Source: Dysosmobacter acutus (GTDB lineage: Bacteria; Bacillota; Clostridia; Oscillospirales; Oscillospiraceae). Taken from it: 64,000 bases of DNA. This document shows positions 49,030 to 58,131 of the stretch, in pieces. A program made the translations under genes and the position numbers. The notes beneath the pieces were generated by a model. That model made no database searches and had not been told where the DNA came from. It saw only the letters and a list, made by a program, of their open reading frames with translations. The stretch covers positions 1,178,001 to 1,242,000 of the forward strand of contig NZ_JAHLQN010000001.1 in the NCBI RefSeq assembly GCF_018919205.1. The letters run 5' to 3'. The first letter of the stretch is position 1; each line of letters begins with the position of its first letter.

Positions 49030-50235
49030 TCATGAATACGGTCCAGTGTATGTTTGACGGTTCTTATGAAGCTGGTTTTCGGTAAACTCTTTTTTCACGG
49101 CGTCAAGAAGTTCAGGTTTTTCCAACAGGTCACAAATGGCTCCCGCAATAATTTTGGCTCCCTGGATCATGGAATTGTGGCACAGCTCCGTCTTGCCGGC
49201 GTCATAGTATCCCTGTGAATGAGGACCTACCGTAATCGGAACAAAAGCCATACGGATGCATGCGCCGGGTAGGATATGGCACACGTTCATAAAGTCGCTT
49301 GATCCGGTTTTCGCACGGGGCGGCTGAATCTGCGGGGCTCCCACCAAATGCGCATTTTCCATCAAAAGATCGTTGAGTGTCAGGATGGGGATCATGTTAT
49401 ACATTCTGGTTTCTTCTATGATCTCCACACTGGTCTCGGTCATCAGGGCGGCCCCCTCCATAATCTTTCTGAACCGGGCGGCTACCTGCTCCAGATACTC
49501 CATATCATAGCTGCGCAGGATGAAGGAGCCCACCGCACGGGGAGAAACGCTGTTTGCCGGGGCTCCCGCGTCGACGACGGTATAGTGCATACGCACATCG
49601 TCGATCACATGTTCGCGCAGAAATTCAATGCCGTTAAATGACAGGATCAACGCGTCCAGCGCGCTCCTTCCCTCCTCCGGCTTTCTTCCGGCATGCGCCG
49701 CGATGCCGCGGAAAATCACCTGATAGTGGATATTGGCAAGGTATTTTACATCGACACGCGTCGCGCCGTCCATGTGCATCATAAAGGCGACATCGATATC
49801 TTTGAAGCAGCCCTTTTCAATCATGATGTTCTTTCCGCTGTATCGCTCTTCAGCAGGCGTACCATAAACAACAACCTTGAAATCCCTGCCGGCCGCTGCA
49901 TCCTTCAGGGCAATTGCCGCGCCTAAGATACAGGGGCCCTGGGCGTGGTGGCCGCAGGCGTGCCCCTGTTTTTCAAGGGCGTCGTATTCGCACAGAAGGC
50001 CAAAGGAAGGGCCGCCGTGCCCGGATTCAAATGTGGCGCGAAACGCGGTCTCCAGCCCCGCAATACCCCGTTCCACAAAGAACCCATAGCGTTCAAGGCT
50101 GTCCGCAAGCCAGGTGCTGGCCTGATGCTCCTCCATGCTGAGCTCGGGGTTGTCGAAGATCCTGTCTGCCAAATCGACCAGCTCGCCGCGGCACTGATCG
50201 ATGCGGGCAAAAACTTGTTCTTTCATATTCCTCAT
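49030..50235 (-). CDS. M20-family metallo-amidohydrolase (AbgB-like)
   Basis: A 401-residue zinc hydrolase. The ATG at 50235 overlaps the stop of the upstream peptidase gene (ATGA); a second ATG at 50226 with AGGA spacing is an alternative. Active-site features are LLCEYDALEKQGHACGHHAQ, VYGTPAEERYSGK, MMHMDGATRV and the lid domain (about 180-290) with GIAAHAGRKPEEGRSALDAL. The closest known enzymes split N-acyl or p-aminobenzoyl amino acids, often releasing glutamate. No signal peptide, so it acts in the cytoplasm on an imported compound. It is followed 10 nt later by the isocitrate dehydrogenase gene. Confidence 0.85.
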   Translation of the reverse strand: MRNMKEQVFARIDQCRGELVDLADRIFDNPELSMEEHQASTWLADSLERYGFFVERGIAGLETAFRATFESGHGGPSFGLLCEYDALEKQGHACGHHAQGPCILGAAIALKDAAAGRDFKVVVYGTPAEERYSGKNIMIEKGCFKDIDVAFMMHMDGATRVDVKYLANIHYQVIFRGIAAHAGRKPEEGRSALDALILSFNGIEFLREHVIDDVRMHYTVVDAGAPANSVSPRAVGSFILRSYDMEYLEQVAARFRKIMEGAALMTETSVEIIEETRMYNMIPILTLNDLLMENAHLVGAPQIQPPRAKTGSSDFMNVCHILPGACIRMAFVPITVGPHSQGYYDAGKTELCHNSMIQGAKIIAGAICDLLEKPELLDAVKKEFTENQLHKNRQTYTGPYS

Positions 50236-51992
50236 CCCTCACATGTGCGCAGATACTGTTCAATTTTCCACAAAATTTCATTCATCTGCCCCACCAAGCG
50301 GTTTCTCTGGCGGATAAAGGTCGTTTTCACGCAGAGATAGGTCATGGCGTCTGTGGTTTCACGGGTTACGCCCACAGCAGTCCTGAGCCCGCCCATGGTC
50401 GTGTTTTGATTGCCGCCGAACGCGATGCTCATCGCGGGTTCAAAGGAATAAGGATCCACTGTTGTATAAAAGATTCGATTCAGCTCACCGGCCACCGCCT
50501 GGATGATCCCGTCGGATGCACCGTCTGCCGTGGCTCGGATTTTCTCCTCCAATGCCGCTGCCGGACCCTCCAGGGCGCAAAGCTTTTCGTAAACCGGAGC
50601 AATATCGAATTCCGCTGCGTCGATTCCCTGGCCAAGCTCTTTCAGTTTATGCTTCATCTCTGAAATAAAAGAGAGTATCTGTACCGGCAGAACGGGACAG
50701 GTTGCAAAATCGGCAACAAATTCGGCATTGAGTTTGGCGTCGCGCACCATTGCGTCGACATCCAATTTATCAAGGGTATCCCCGATCGCATGCCACCAGG
50801 GACCGCCTCCCGCGCCGTAGAAGTCTCCACAGGCTTTTTCATTGCCGGGAAGCGGTTCGTTTTTAGCCATAACGGTGATTGGCACATTGACGCCCCAGAA
50901 AGACTGGTCCGCGCCCTTCACCATTGGAATATAGGATTCGGGGCGCAGCCCGGTCAAATGTTCCACACGATCTGCGCCATACTCCATGCCCTCCATACAG
51001 GAGGTCCGCATGATGATGCGGCCTGTGTTCTTGCAGCCGCAGATATCCAGATTGACATGGGCGACGCAGTGCCTGCGGAGCTGTTCCCAGTGGTTGTCGC
51101 ACCACCATGCCGAACCGGCGTAGCGGCCGTCAGAGTGGCCTGACCACCAGCAGATTTTTACGCCCCTGAGCAGCTGATCCTGTTTTTCCTGCAGGACCCG
51201 GCCGATCTCCAAAATGATCGCGTCGGCGGCGGCATTGTCCGTAATCCCCTCGTACCAGGAGTCATAGTGGGCTGAAAGAAGGACAAAGCTGCTGGTCTTG
51301 CCGGGGATCGTGGCGATGGGCATTGTGCTCCTTGCGATGGCTGAGTCCATTTTGATATGCAAGGCTCCATAGACCTTGCCCGCCCTGCAGGCCTCGGCGA
51401 TTTCCTCGCCGTCACTGTGCCGAAAGGAGACCGAGGGCAAAAAGGTGAGATGATCGAAATCCCTTGTGTCCGGCGTTCCCCAGATGGGTCCGATATTGCT
51501 GTGATGCAGCATATCGTCGGTGGATGGCCAGATGTAGACCAATCCGGCGGCCCCGGCTTTTTTCAGGCGGTCTGCAAACGCCGCGCGGCCGTCGTGCGAA
51601 AGGACAATCTTTCCGGAAAACGCGGCGTCGCGCTCCCGTTCCTGGGAGAGGGTGCGGTTTTTTTGGCCACTCAAATAGTCGTAGTACACCTCGGCCGTGA
51701 GATTGGAAGCCTCGCCGCTGAACACCATGCCGCAGGCCTCATAGGTCTTGCAATAAGGCGACTGGATTGTCAGGGAAGCGGATACCGGAATACTGAAGAA
51801 GCCCTCATAGCTTTCCCGTTCACAGGCGATTCCGTATTCTCCGCACTTGCGCATTAAGTAATCAACGGAGGCCTCGCCCTGCTCCTTGCCGGAGTAGCGG
51901 TGCAATGTGGAGAAGGCGTTCACCGTTTCCACCATGTTTTCACGGCTCAGCGAGGCCAAAACGTCCTTTGCAAATGAAGCGGTTTCATACAT
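50232..51992 (-). CDS. M28-fold peptidase with PA-like domain, atypical active site
   Basis: A 586-residue protein; start 51992 is set by AAGGAGA upstream. A protease-associated-like segment (about 140-230; AGAAGLVYIWPST) is inserted before the M28 core. Metal ligands seem present: His/Asp in LLSAHYDSW, Asp in TDNAAADAI, Asp in VNLDICG and His in WWHAIGDTLDKLD. The stretch that normally carries the catalytic and bridging Glu pair (like DAEEFGLLGS) reads WWSGHSDGRYAGSAWW instead, with no Glu. It may use a different base or a different metal. A helical C-terminal region (about 470-586) resembles the dimerisation domain of glutamate carboxypeptidases. No signal peptide. Coupled by overlap to the M20 gene. 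Confidence 0.8.
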   Translation of the reverse strand: MYETASFAKDVLASLSRENMVETVNAFSTLHRYSGKEQGEASVDYLMRKCGEYGIACERESYEGFFSIPVSASLTIQSPYCKTYEACGMVFSGEASNLTAEVYYDYLSGQKNRTLSQERERDAAFSGKIVLSHDGRAAFADRLKKAGAAGLVYIWPSTDDMLHHSNIGPIWGTPDTRDFDHLTFLPSVSFRHSDGEEIAEACRAGKVYGALHIKMDSAIARSTMPIATIPGKTSSFVLLSAHYDSWYEGITDNAAADAIILEIGRVLQEKQDQLLRGVKICWWSGHSDGRYAGSAWWCDNHWEQLRRHCVAHVNLDICGCKNTGRIIMRTSCMEGMEYGADRVEHLTGLRPESYIPMVKGADQSFWGVNVPITVMAKNEPLPGNEKACGDFYGAGGGPWWHAIGDTLDKLDVDAMVRDAKLNAEFVADFATCPVLPVQILSFISEMKHKLKELGQGIDAAEFDIAPVYEKLCALEGPAAALEEKIRATADGASDGIIQAVAGELNRIFYTTVDPYSFEPAMSIAFGGNQNTTMGGLRTAVGVTRETTDAMTYLCVKTTFIRQRNRLVGQMNEILWKIEQYLRTCEG

Positions 51993-52020
51993 GATACAGC
52001 TCTCCTTACAGCGGATGACA

Positions 52021-53532
52021 CTAAGTGTCAGAATGTTTGTGGGATTTTCTGGATTTGATAAGGGGAAGTACGACCAGCAGGGCCGCAATAATCAGCAGCA
52101 CAACTGCAATCGGGTGATGGAACATGGAGAGGACAGACCCTCTGTTGGCGATAACGCCCTTCCTGAAGTTCGATTCAACCATGCTGCCCAGAACATATCC
52201 CAGAACGACCGAGGGCAGACTGATGCCGCAATTGAGCAAAACCGCCGCCAGAACACCGATCGCAAGGAATACCCAACTGTCAAAAACGCGGTTGTTGCTG
52301 GTCATGGTGCCGATCACGCACATCAGCATGATAAGCGGAAGCAGGAAGTTCATGGGGATATCAATGACCCTGATGAAAAAACGCATGAGCAGAAGGAACA
52401 GAACGAACATAATCACGCATCCTACCATGTAGGAAACATAGATGTTGCCGATGAGCTCCGGCTGCTTTGAAAACAGAAGCGGGCCCGCGCTGAGGCCGTG
52501 AATTGTTAAGCCTCCAAGGAGGAGCGATGTGACCATGTCCCCCGGAATGCCCATGACAAGCATGGGAATCAGCGCGCCGCCGCAGACAGCGTTGTTGGCG
52601 GTCTCAGAGGCGATGATGCCCTCGCGGGAGCCATGCCCGAACTCCTCAGGGTGCTTGGACATGGAGCGGGCCTGGTTATAGGCGATCAGCGATGCCGTGG
52701 ATTGCCCAACACCCGGAATGATTCCGATGACCGTCCCAATGACCGATGATATGGCAAGCAGCTTGCCGCATCCCTTGAACATGGAAAAGGTGGGCTTGAC
52801 GGAAGCTTTTTTATCCACCTCAATTTTATCGGTTTTTTGGCCGATTTTTTGGATCTGGGAAAAAACCTCGGGAATTACAAAAATGCCCATGATCGTCGCA
52901 AGCTCAGTCAATCCGTTGTCCAACTGGTAAAAGCCAAAGGTAAAGCGGGCAATGCCGTCCAGCTTGTCCACGCCAACCGTGGTCAGGAGCATACCGATCA
53001 CTGCGCCGATGAGCCCCTTTAATATGTCCTTGCTGCACAGGGCAACGACCACGGAAAGACCGACAATGCCCATGGCAAAATATTCCCAATAGCTGAAGAT
53101 CAAGGCGACCTCCGCCAGCTTTTTGGAAACGAATATCAACACAATGCCGGAAAACACTCCGCCAAGCAGGGAGGATGTAATCCCATAGGAAAGTGCCAGC
53201 GCGGGTTTTCCCTGCCGTGCCATTGGACTGCCGTCAAAGCAAGTGACCATACTTGCAGAGGTCCCCGGAACATTCAGCAGGGTTGCCGACACAAGGCCGC
53301 CGCTGATTCCGCCGACATAGATCCCAATCAGGGTACAGATGCCCTGGTCCGGCGTCATGTGGAACGTAAAGGGGAGCATCAGGCTCACGCCCAATGCCGC
53401 TGTCAGACCGGGAATCGCGCCAAAGATCATGCCGCCCAATACACCGGCAGTCAGCAATACAATCATAGTGGGATCGGAAAAGAAAGATCCGAACCCCGAA
53501 AACAGAGAATGAAGGGCTTCCAAATTTGTCAC
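52021..53532 (-). CDS. tctA: Tripartite tricarboxylate transporter large permease TctA
   Basis: A 503-residue membrane protein with about 12 helices. The TctA signatures are present twice: GGMIFGAIPGLTAALGVSLM with LPFTFHMTPDQG in the first half, and VIGIIPGVGQSTASLIAYNQ in the second. GTSASMVTCFDGSPMARQGK is also conserved. TctA forms the transport channel and works with TctB and the TctC binding protein to import di- or tricarboxylates using an ion gradient. It ends in a His/Lys tail. The ribosome site GGGAGGTG is near the start. Confidence 0.93.
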   Translation of the reverse strand: MTNLEALHSLFSGFGSFFSDPTMIVLLTAGVLGGMIFGAIPGLTAALGVSLMLPFTFHMTPDQGICTLIGIYVGGISGGLVSATLLNVPGTSASMVTCFDGSPMARQGKPALALSYGITSSLLGGVFSGIVLIFVSKKLAEVALIFSYWEYFAMGIVGLSVVVALCSKDILKGLIGAVIGMLLTTVGVDKLDGIARFTFGFYQLDNGLTELATIMGIFVIPEVFSQIQKIGQKTDKIEVDKKASVKPTFSMFKGCGKLLAISSVIGTVIGIIPGVGQSTASLIAYNQARSMSKHPEEFGHGSREGIIASETANNAVCGGALIPMLVMGIPGDMVTSLLLGGLTIHGLSAGPLLFSKQPELIGNIYVSYMVGCVIMFVLFLLLMRFFIRVIDIPMNFLLPLIMLMCVIGTMTSNNRVFDSWVFLAIGVLAAVLLNCGISLPSVVLGYVLGSMVESNFRKGVIANRGSVLSMFHHPIAVVLLIIAALLVVLPLIKSRKSHKHSDT

Positions 53533-53609
53533 CTCCCAGTTTGGCTTGGGGTGAAGCGCTCCCGGACGGGGCGCTTCACCCGGTGGTAATGCCTGCGCGT
53601 TTTTACTGA

Positions 53610-54620
53610 TCAGGCAATGCCGATCTCTTCAATTTTTGCCATATAGAGGTCATACCATTCGTCACCGTGCGCCGTCAGCTCTTCGCCGGTCATATAGAAC
53701 GGGTTGGCGCCGAGGCGGATCAGATCCGCCTGGAATTCCTCATTTTCACAGACCTGCTTGAAGGCGGCCGCCAATTCGTCCACAATTGCGCTGTCGGTTC
53801 CTTTTTTGACGGCCCAGCAGCGGGTGAGGTCCACAGAGACGTCATAGCCAAGCTCCTTCAATGTGGGGATGTCGGGGGCAAGGTCGCTGCGTTCGTCGAC
53901 CATGATGGCAAGCGTGCGAAGCTCGCCGGCCTCATGGTAGGAGAGCACTTCGGAGAGCATATACTGGCCCACATCAACATGCCCGCCCATGAGGGCCGCA
54001 ATGCCTTCCGTCACATCGCCGCTGGGCACGTAATTGAATGTACAGCCGATGGCATCCCAGGTGATATAGGCGGAGAGCGGGCTGGCGCCGGTGGCGCCGT
54101 TGGCCTCCCAGTTCAACTCTCCGGGATTGGCCTTTGCGGCCTCGATCAGATCATCGATTGTCTGATAGGGGGAATCCGCGTTAACGGTGATGCACTTGGG
54201 ATCACTGACAAAGCAGCCGATGTAGTCAAGCTGCTGCCAGATCTTGTCCTCCACGGTGCCGACGGCGGTCTGGCCGGCGAGGACTTCGGGAGACATCATG
54301 AGGATGCTGTATCCGTCCGCGTCCCTGGAAAGAAAGTCGTTGGTGCCGGTCATGCCGCTGTTGCCGCCGATATTCACAATCTGCATGTTGTATCCAAGCT
54401 CCGCGAAATACGGAGCGGCCAGCCTGGCCACAAGATCGTGCGTACCGCCGGTGGAGTAGGGCACTACTACTTCAATGGTCTTTTCCGGATAGGTATCTTC
54501 AGCAGAAGAGGAGCCGACTCCTGACGAAGACTGCGAAGCCGTTCCGGCTTCTCCACATGCCGCAAGGCCGGGGATCATTGCGAGAGCAAGGAGCGTTGCG
54601 AGTACTTTCTTCTTTTCCAT
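53610..54620 (-). CDS. tctC: Tripartite tricarboxylate transporter binding lipoprotein TctC
   Basis: A 336-residue binding protein. The start at 54620 has AAAGGA at proper distance; an ATG at 54638 has none. The signal peptide ends in a lipobox (GLAACG, about residue 20), followed by a Ser-rich linker. The Bug/TctC fold shows EVVVPYSTGGTHDLVARLAA, NIGGNSGMTGTNDFL, and ATGASPLSAYITWDAIG, in the usual positions for binding the carboxylate ends of the ligand by main-chain loops. Ligand unknown; families near it bind citrate, tricarballylate or dicarboxylates. Confidence 0.92.
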   Translation of the reverse strand: MEKKKVLATLLALAMIPGLAACGEAGTASQSSSGVGSSSAEDTYPEKTIEVVVPYSTGGTHDLVARLAAPYFAELGYNMQIVNIGGNSGMTGTNDFLSRDADGYSILMMSPEVLAGQTAVGTVEDKIWQQLDYIGCFVSDPKCITVNADSPYQTIDDLIEAAKANPGELNWEANGATGASPLSAYITWDAIGCTFNYVPSGDVTEGIAALMGGHVDVGQYMLSEVLSYHEAGELRTLAIMVDERSDLAPDIPTLKELGYDVSVDLTRCWAVKKGTDSAIVDELAAAFKQVCENEEFQADLIRLGANPFYMTGEELTAHGDEWYDLYMAKIEEIGIA

Positions 54621-54687
54621 CTCTTTTATTCCTTTCATGTTTATTAGACCGACTGACAGCCTGGACCATCAGTTGTCTTCAGTTGAA

Positions 54688-55185
54688 TCAGATTCCAAGG
54701 ATGCCCAATGTGGGCAGGACCACTTTCAGCACCTTTGTAAACAAAAGCTGCAATGCGGCCGTCGTAACAGCGCAGAGAATAAACCATTTCACCGCGGCAA
54801 GAGCCAACGCTTTTCCCGACGGCCGGTTTTCTGTATCCTGCCGCTGATAAGCCACAGCAAGTCCGAAAAGGAAGAGGCATGTGGCCAGGGTAAAGCCGAT
54901 GTGGGGCATCAAAAACAGGTAAGCCGCAAGGGAAAGCAGCGTCAGAAATACCATTTTGCTCCACATGGATGCGCTCTCTTCCTGCGGCTTGCGCAAAATA
55001 GTTCTGATCAAAAGCGCAAGGGAAAGAATCGCCAGGATAACTATCCAGAACTGAACATATGCGCCCGCATGGGCCATCGTATATTTTTGATATCCGGGGG
55101 GCAGCGTCGCACAATAGAAATATGCGGCCGCGCAGAAAAGCAAGAGGAGTATGCTGAGAATCAAGTCTTTTTTCCACGCCTTCAT
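54688..55185 (-). CDS. tctB: Tripartite tricarboxylate transporter small permease TctB
   Basis: A 165-residue protein with four hydrophobic helices: about 8-25, 45-62, 75-105 in two short spans, and 130-160. The pattern, size and position directly before tctC and tctA identify it as TctB, which is poorly conserved in sequence. GAGGGTACG is the nearest ribosome-site-like stretch. It is first in the transcript and lies back to back with the LysR regulator gene. Confidence 0.85.
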   Translation of the reverse strand: MKAWKKDLILSILLLLFCAAAYFYCATLPPGYQKYTMAHAGAYVQFWIVILAILSLALLIRTILRKPQEESASMWSKMVFLTLLSLAAYLFLMPHIGFTLATCLFLFGLAVAYQRQDTENRPSGKALALAAVKWFILCAVTTAALQLLFTKVLKVVLPTLGILGI

Positions 55186-55234
55186 GTTGTCGTACCCTCG
55201 CTTTCTTATCTACTTTACAAAATTGAGCATATTT

Positions 55235-55247
55235 AGTATAATATACT
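55235..55247. promoter_or_regulatory. Palindrome in the tctB/LysR divergent promoter region
   Basis: AGTATAATATACT, a 13-bp palindrome in a very AT-rich 109-nt gap. It overlaps probable -10 boxes for both directions and is a candidate LysR site. Confidence 0.45.
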
Positions 55248-55294
55248 TAATTAATTAGAAAAAGCTTATCTTTTTTCTGGATATGGAGAGCAGT

Positions 55295-56242
55295 ATGAAC
55301 ATCAATCGGTATCGCTACATTCTCCGGGTGGCGCAGGTCGGCGGAATCCAGGAGGCGGCGGACCAGCTTTTTATTTCGCCGTCCGCCATCAGCCAGTGCA
55401 TAGCGGCTGAGGAGAAAGAACACAACATCTCAATTTTTGACCGCAGCTCAAAACCCATGCGTCTGACGGTGCAGGGCTCGATCTACCTTGAGTATATACA
55501 GGAGCTTTTGCAGTGCTATGAAAACATGGAGACACAGCTGACAGAAAACAGGCTTTACACCAACGATTTTCAAATCACCATTGCGATGCCCGCCATTATG
55601 ATCAGCAGCTTCTTCTCCACGGTTTCCTCACAGTTCTATGCCCGTTATCCCGGCGCCCATTTCCGGATGATCAGTCCGAATGCGAATATGTATGAGACCA
55701 CGCTGCTCAACCGGGAAGCGGATTTCGCGATTCTGGGCGCTTTTTCCACCTGTCCCAAAATAACCAGTATCGAATTGGCCCCCTATCCGCCGCCCATTCT
55801 GGCGGCGCCGCCGCTGCATCCCATTGTGAAAAAATTTTGCGCGCTGCAGACCTGGGAAGACCGCCCGTTTATCAACCTGGATGAGATCCGGGGAGAAAGC
55901 TTTATTCTTGCCCCCTCCGGCGACTGGCTCCGCTCTGCTGCCGACACATTTTTCAAGCACCACAATATTTTACCAAATGAACGCATTCAAATATCCAACT
56001 CGATTTCAATTCTGCGATTGGTCAACCAGGGGCTTGGCTTTGGCTTCATCAACGCGCATGCGGAGTTGCTTGCCGGGGAATCTCCCTCTCATTTTTTCCG
56101 CCTCGAAACAGACCTTTTCCCAATCAAACGAACGATTTATCTGCAGCACTATTACAGGAAGCACTTATCCGCGCCCATACGCTACATCGTGGAGCTCATC
56201 CGGCAGAACCACACCGCGTTTTCCGGAATCGGAAATTTTTAA
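55295..56242 (+). CDS. LysR-family transcriptional regulator
   Basis: A 315-residue regulator. ATG 55295 is chosen for GGAGA in front; an ATG 12 nt upstream is possible. The N-terminal HTH (about 1-60) has VGGIQEAADQLFISPSAISQ and CIAAEEKEHNISIFDRSSKP, followed by the linker helix and a periplasmic-binding-like effector domain (about 90-300). It is divergent from tctBCA and convergent (stops overlapping by 4 nt) with the MmgE/PrpD gene, so it probably controls both, with a carboxylate or its breakdown product as effector. Confidence 0.88.
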   Translation: MNINRYRYILRVAQVGGIQEAADQLFISPSAISQCIAAEEKEHNISIFDRSSKPMRLTVQGSIYLEYIQELLQCYENMETQLTENRLYTNDFQITIAMPAIMISSFFSTVSSQFYARYPGAHFRMISPNANMYETTLLNREADFAILGAFSTCPKITSIELAPYPPPILAAPPLHPIVKKFCALQTWEDRPFINLDEIRGESFILAPSGDWLRSAADTFFKHHNILPNERIQISNSISILRLVNQGLGFGFINAHAELLAGESPSHFFRLETDLFPIKRTIYLQHYYRKHLSAPIRYIVELIRQNHTAFSGIGNF

Positions 56243-57594
56243 ATGACAGGAATATGGTCAAGTCGCGGCAGGTTCAGCAAATCGAGGATCGCGGTATCCG
56301 CGGAAGCGTATCCGCCGAAGGAGAACATTGTTCCCGCCTTTTCGATCTGCTGTGACCTTGTGAGGGGAGCCCATATGCTTCCGGCGGCGTCGATGATCTC
56401 TTTTTGGAATACTTCCCCCGTAAGAGTCTCTATTGTCATACGGCAGCCCCAGTGTTCAGGGTATTTTTCCGAAAAAGCCTTGTCAGATACCACTGTTATT
56501 TTCCCCATCAGGTTTCGGAGTTCCGGTTCGTTAATTGCGCCGCTTTGAAAGTCTTTCAGAGAAACGCTTCCCTTCAGGAGGGCGACGGCCGCCGTATAGG
56601 GCGTCGAAAATTTGGCCTCCGCCGCAGTGGTTGGCGAGATGCTGCCTTTCGACATACCGCACTGCTTGTATCCAATGTCATAAGTTTCCACCAGGATACG
56701 GGCGATGTGATCGGGGGAGACGCTGCATGTGCTGCGGAGGGCAAGCGCTGCGTCAATTGCGCAGTGCGTACTGCGGCAGCAGGGATACGGCTTCACGTCC
56801 ATCTGCAAAGTGGCCCACCATTGACCCAAGCCGTCCGTAAGCCGGTGCACATCGTATTCATCTGACATTGCCGCAAGCAGCCCGCCGTCCTTCGCCGTCA
56901 GAATGGATTCGGGGCCGCTCATTCCGCTGTGCGCCATCAGGGCCGCCTCGCAGCCGTTCAGGGCCGCCCGCGCCGGATGGAGCACCTTGCAGTTTGCCCC
57001 GTCCTGTAAAAAAGCCCACAGCCCGGAAGACTGCGTCCCCGCCAGTCCCAGCGCCCACACCATCTTTTCTTCACTCAGCCCCAAAAGCTTTCCGCAGGCT
57101 GCCGCCGCGCCAAAGGTCCCAGCCGTTCCGGTCACATGCCATCCTTTTTGCCGGTGGCTGACTGTTCCAAGGGAGAGGCCGATCCGGGCCATTGTCTCGT
57201 ATCCGCAGATAATTGCCACGATGAGTTCTGCTCCGGTCCGGTCCAGCTTTTCCGCCAGCCCCCACGCGGCGGGGATCACCACGGTTCCAATATGGGTTTT
57301 GGAGCCTGTGTGGACATCGTCCAGCTCCAGATAATGCCCCCGCATGGCGTTAAAGAATATTGCAGAGCTTAAAGCGGACTTTTGATTCCGTCCCCAGAGG
57401 GATGCCGTTGGTTCATTCGTATGGAGCGGAATCAGTTCCTCCTCCACCCGTTCGATCAAATCACTTCCTGCGCCTCCGACTGCAACGCTCACTGTATCAA
57501 GCACACGAAGGACAGCCGCCTCTGCTACTTCCTGGGGAATATCTTCCGCCTGCAAATTGCATATGAATTGCGCCAGCGTCCTCAGCTCTCTCAT
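56239..57594 (-). CDS. MmgE/PrpD-family protein
   Basis: A 451-residue protein of the 2-methylcitrate dehydratase/immune-responsive-gene-1 superfamily. Start 57594 has GGAAGG about 9 nt before; an ATG 9 nt upstream is too near that site. Typical segments are LDTVSVAVGGAGSDLIERV, NAMRGHYLELDDVHTGSKTH with the active-site His/Asp region, WHVTGTAGTFGAAAACGKLL, KPYPCCRSTHCAIDAALAL and FSTPYTAAVALLKGS. Members dehydrate or decarboxylate tricarboxylates, or isomerise related acids. Next to a tricarboxylate transporter and an isocitrate dehydrogenase, action on a citrate-like acid is plausible; the reaction is not established by sequence. Confidence 0.85.
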   Translation of the reverse strand: MRELRTLAQFICNLQAEDIPQEVAEAAVLRVLDTVSVAVGGAGSDLIERVEEELIPLHTNEPTASLWGRNQKSALSSAIFFNAMRGHYLELDDVHTGSKTHIGTVVIPAAWGLAEKLDRTGAELIVAIICGYETMARIGLSLGTVSHRQKGWHVTGTAGTFGAAAACGKLLGLSEEKMVWALGLAGTQSSGLWAFLQDGANCKVLHPARAALNGCEAALMAHSGMSGPESILTAKDGGLLAAMSDEYDVHRLTDGLGQWWATLQMDVKPYPCCRSTHCAIDAALALRSTCSVSPDHIARILVETYDIGYKQCGMSKGSISPTTAAEAKFSTPYTAAVALLKGSVSLKDFQSGAINEPELRNLMGKITVVSDKAFSEKYPEHWGCRMTIETLTGEVFQKEIIDAAGSIWAPLTRSQQIEKAGTMFSFGGYASADTAILDLLNLPRLDHIPVI

Positions 57595-58096
57595 TCGCCC
57601 CATCCTTCCAACAATCTGTAACTGATTGGGATCATTTTAACATGGGCTTCAATAAAGTAAAATCGAATTTAATTTCAATTTTTGTTTAGATATATCTTAA
57701 TTTAGCGCGGGAGGGCCGGCGCATTGAAAGAGCCGGGTGTGCTGTCTTTCGCGGCGCAAAACAATACGACCGTGCTGTGCGGCAGGCTGAAACAGGGAAT
57801 TGGAGATGCCGTTAAGAGAAAAAGGCGCTTGCGCTGATGGCGTTTTGCTTACAGGGATGTGCCTGATATCAAAAGTTATCTAAACAAATAATTCAAGAAT
57901 CTTTAACGTTTTTTATAGTATGGCCGCAAAGCCCACAGCGTGGGAGGGGCCAAAAGGGGCTGAGTTGTGTCAAGTTTCTATGGCCCGCGTCATTGCCGGC
58001 GGTGCAGACGCTTGCCGGGACGCGTCATTTCAGCGCTTTTCGCAAAAAACTGAAAAGAAATGGATCGAAAAGTTGGATTTATGTAGGAAATACCAA
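57595..58096. other. About 500 bases without a supported gene
   Basis: The first 100 bases are AT-rich and on the minus strand include TTTACT and TAAAAT 16 bp apart, a likely promoter for the MmgE/PrpD gene, and a palindrome AGATATATCT (57689-57698). The remainder up to the ilvE promoter has only short frames of no recognisable family. Confidence 0.5.
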
Positions 58097-58125
58097 TTGA
58101 CTTTGTTTCTGCAAAAGCGTATAAG
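58097..58125 (+). promoter_or_regulatory. Promoter of the T-box/ilvE transcript
   Basis: TTGACT (58097-58102), 17-bp spacer, TATAAG (58120-58125); transcription should start near 58132. Confidence 0.75.
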
Positions 58126-58131
58126 TTTTAC

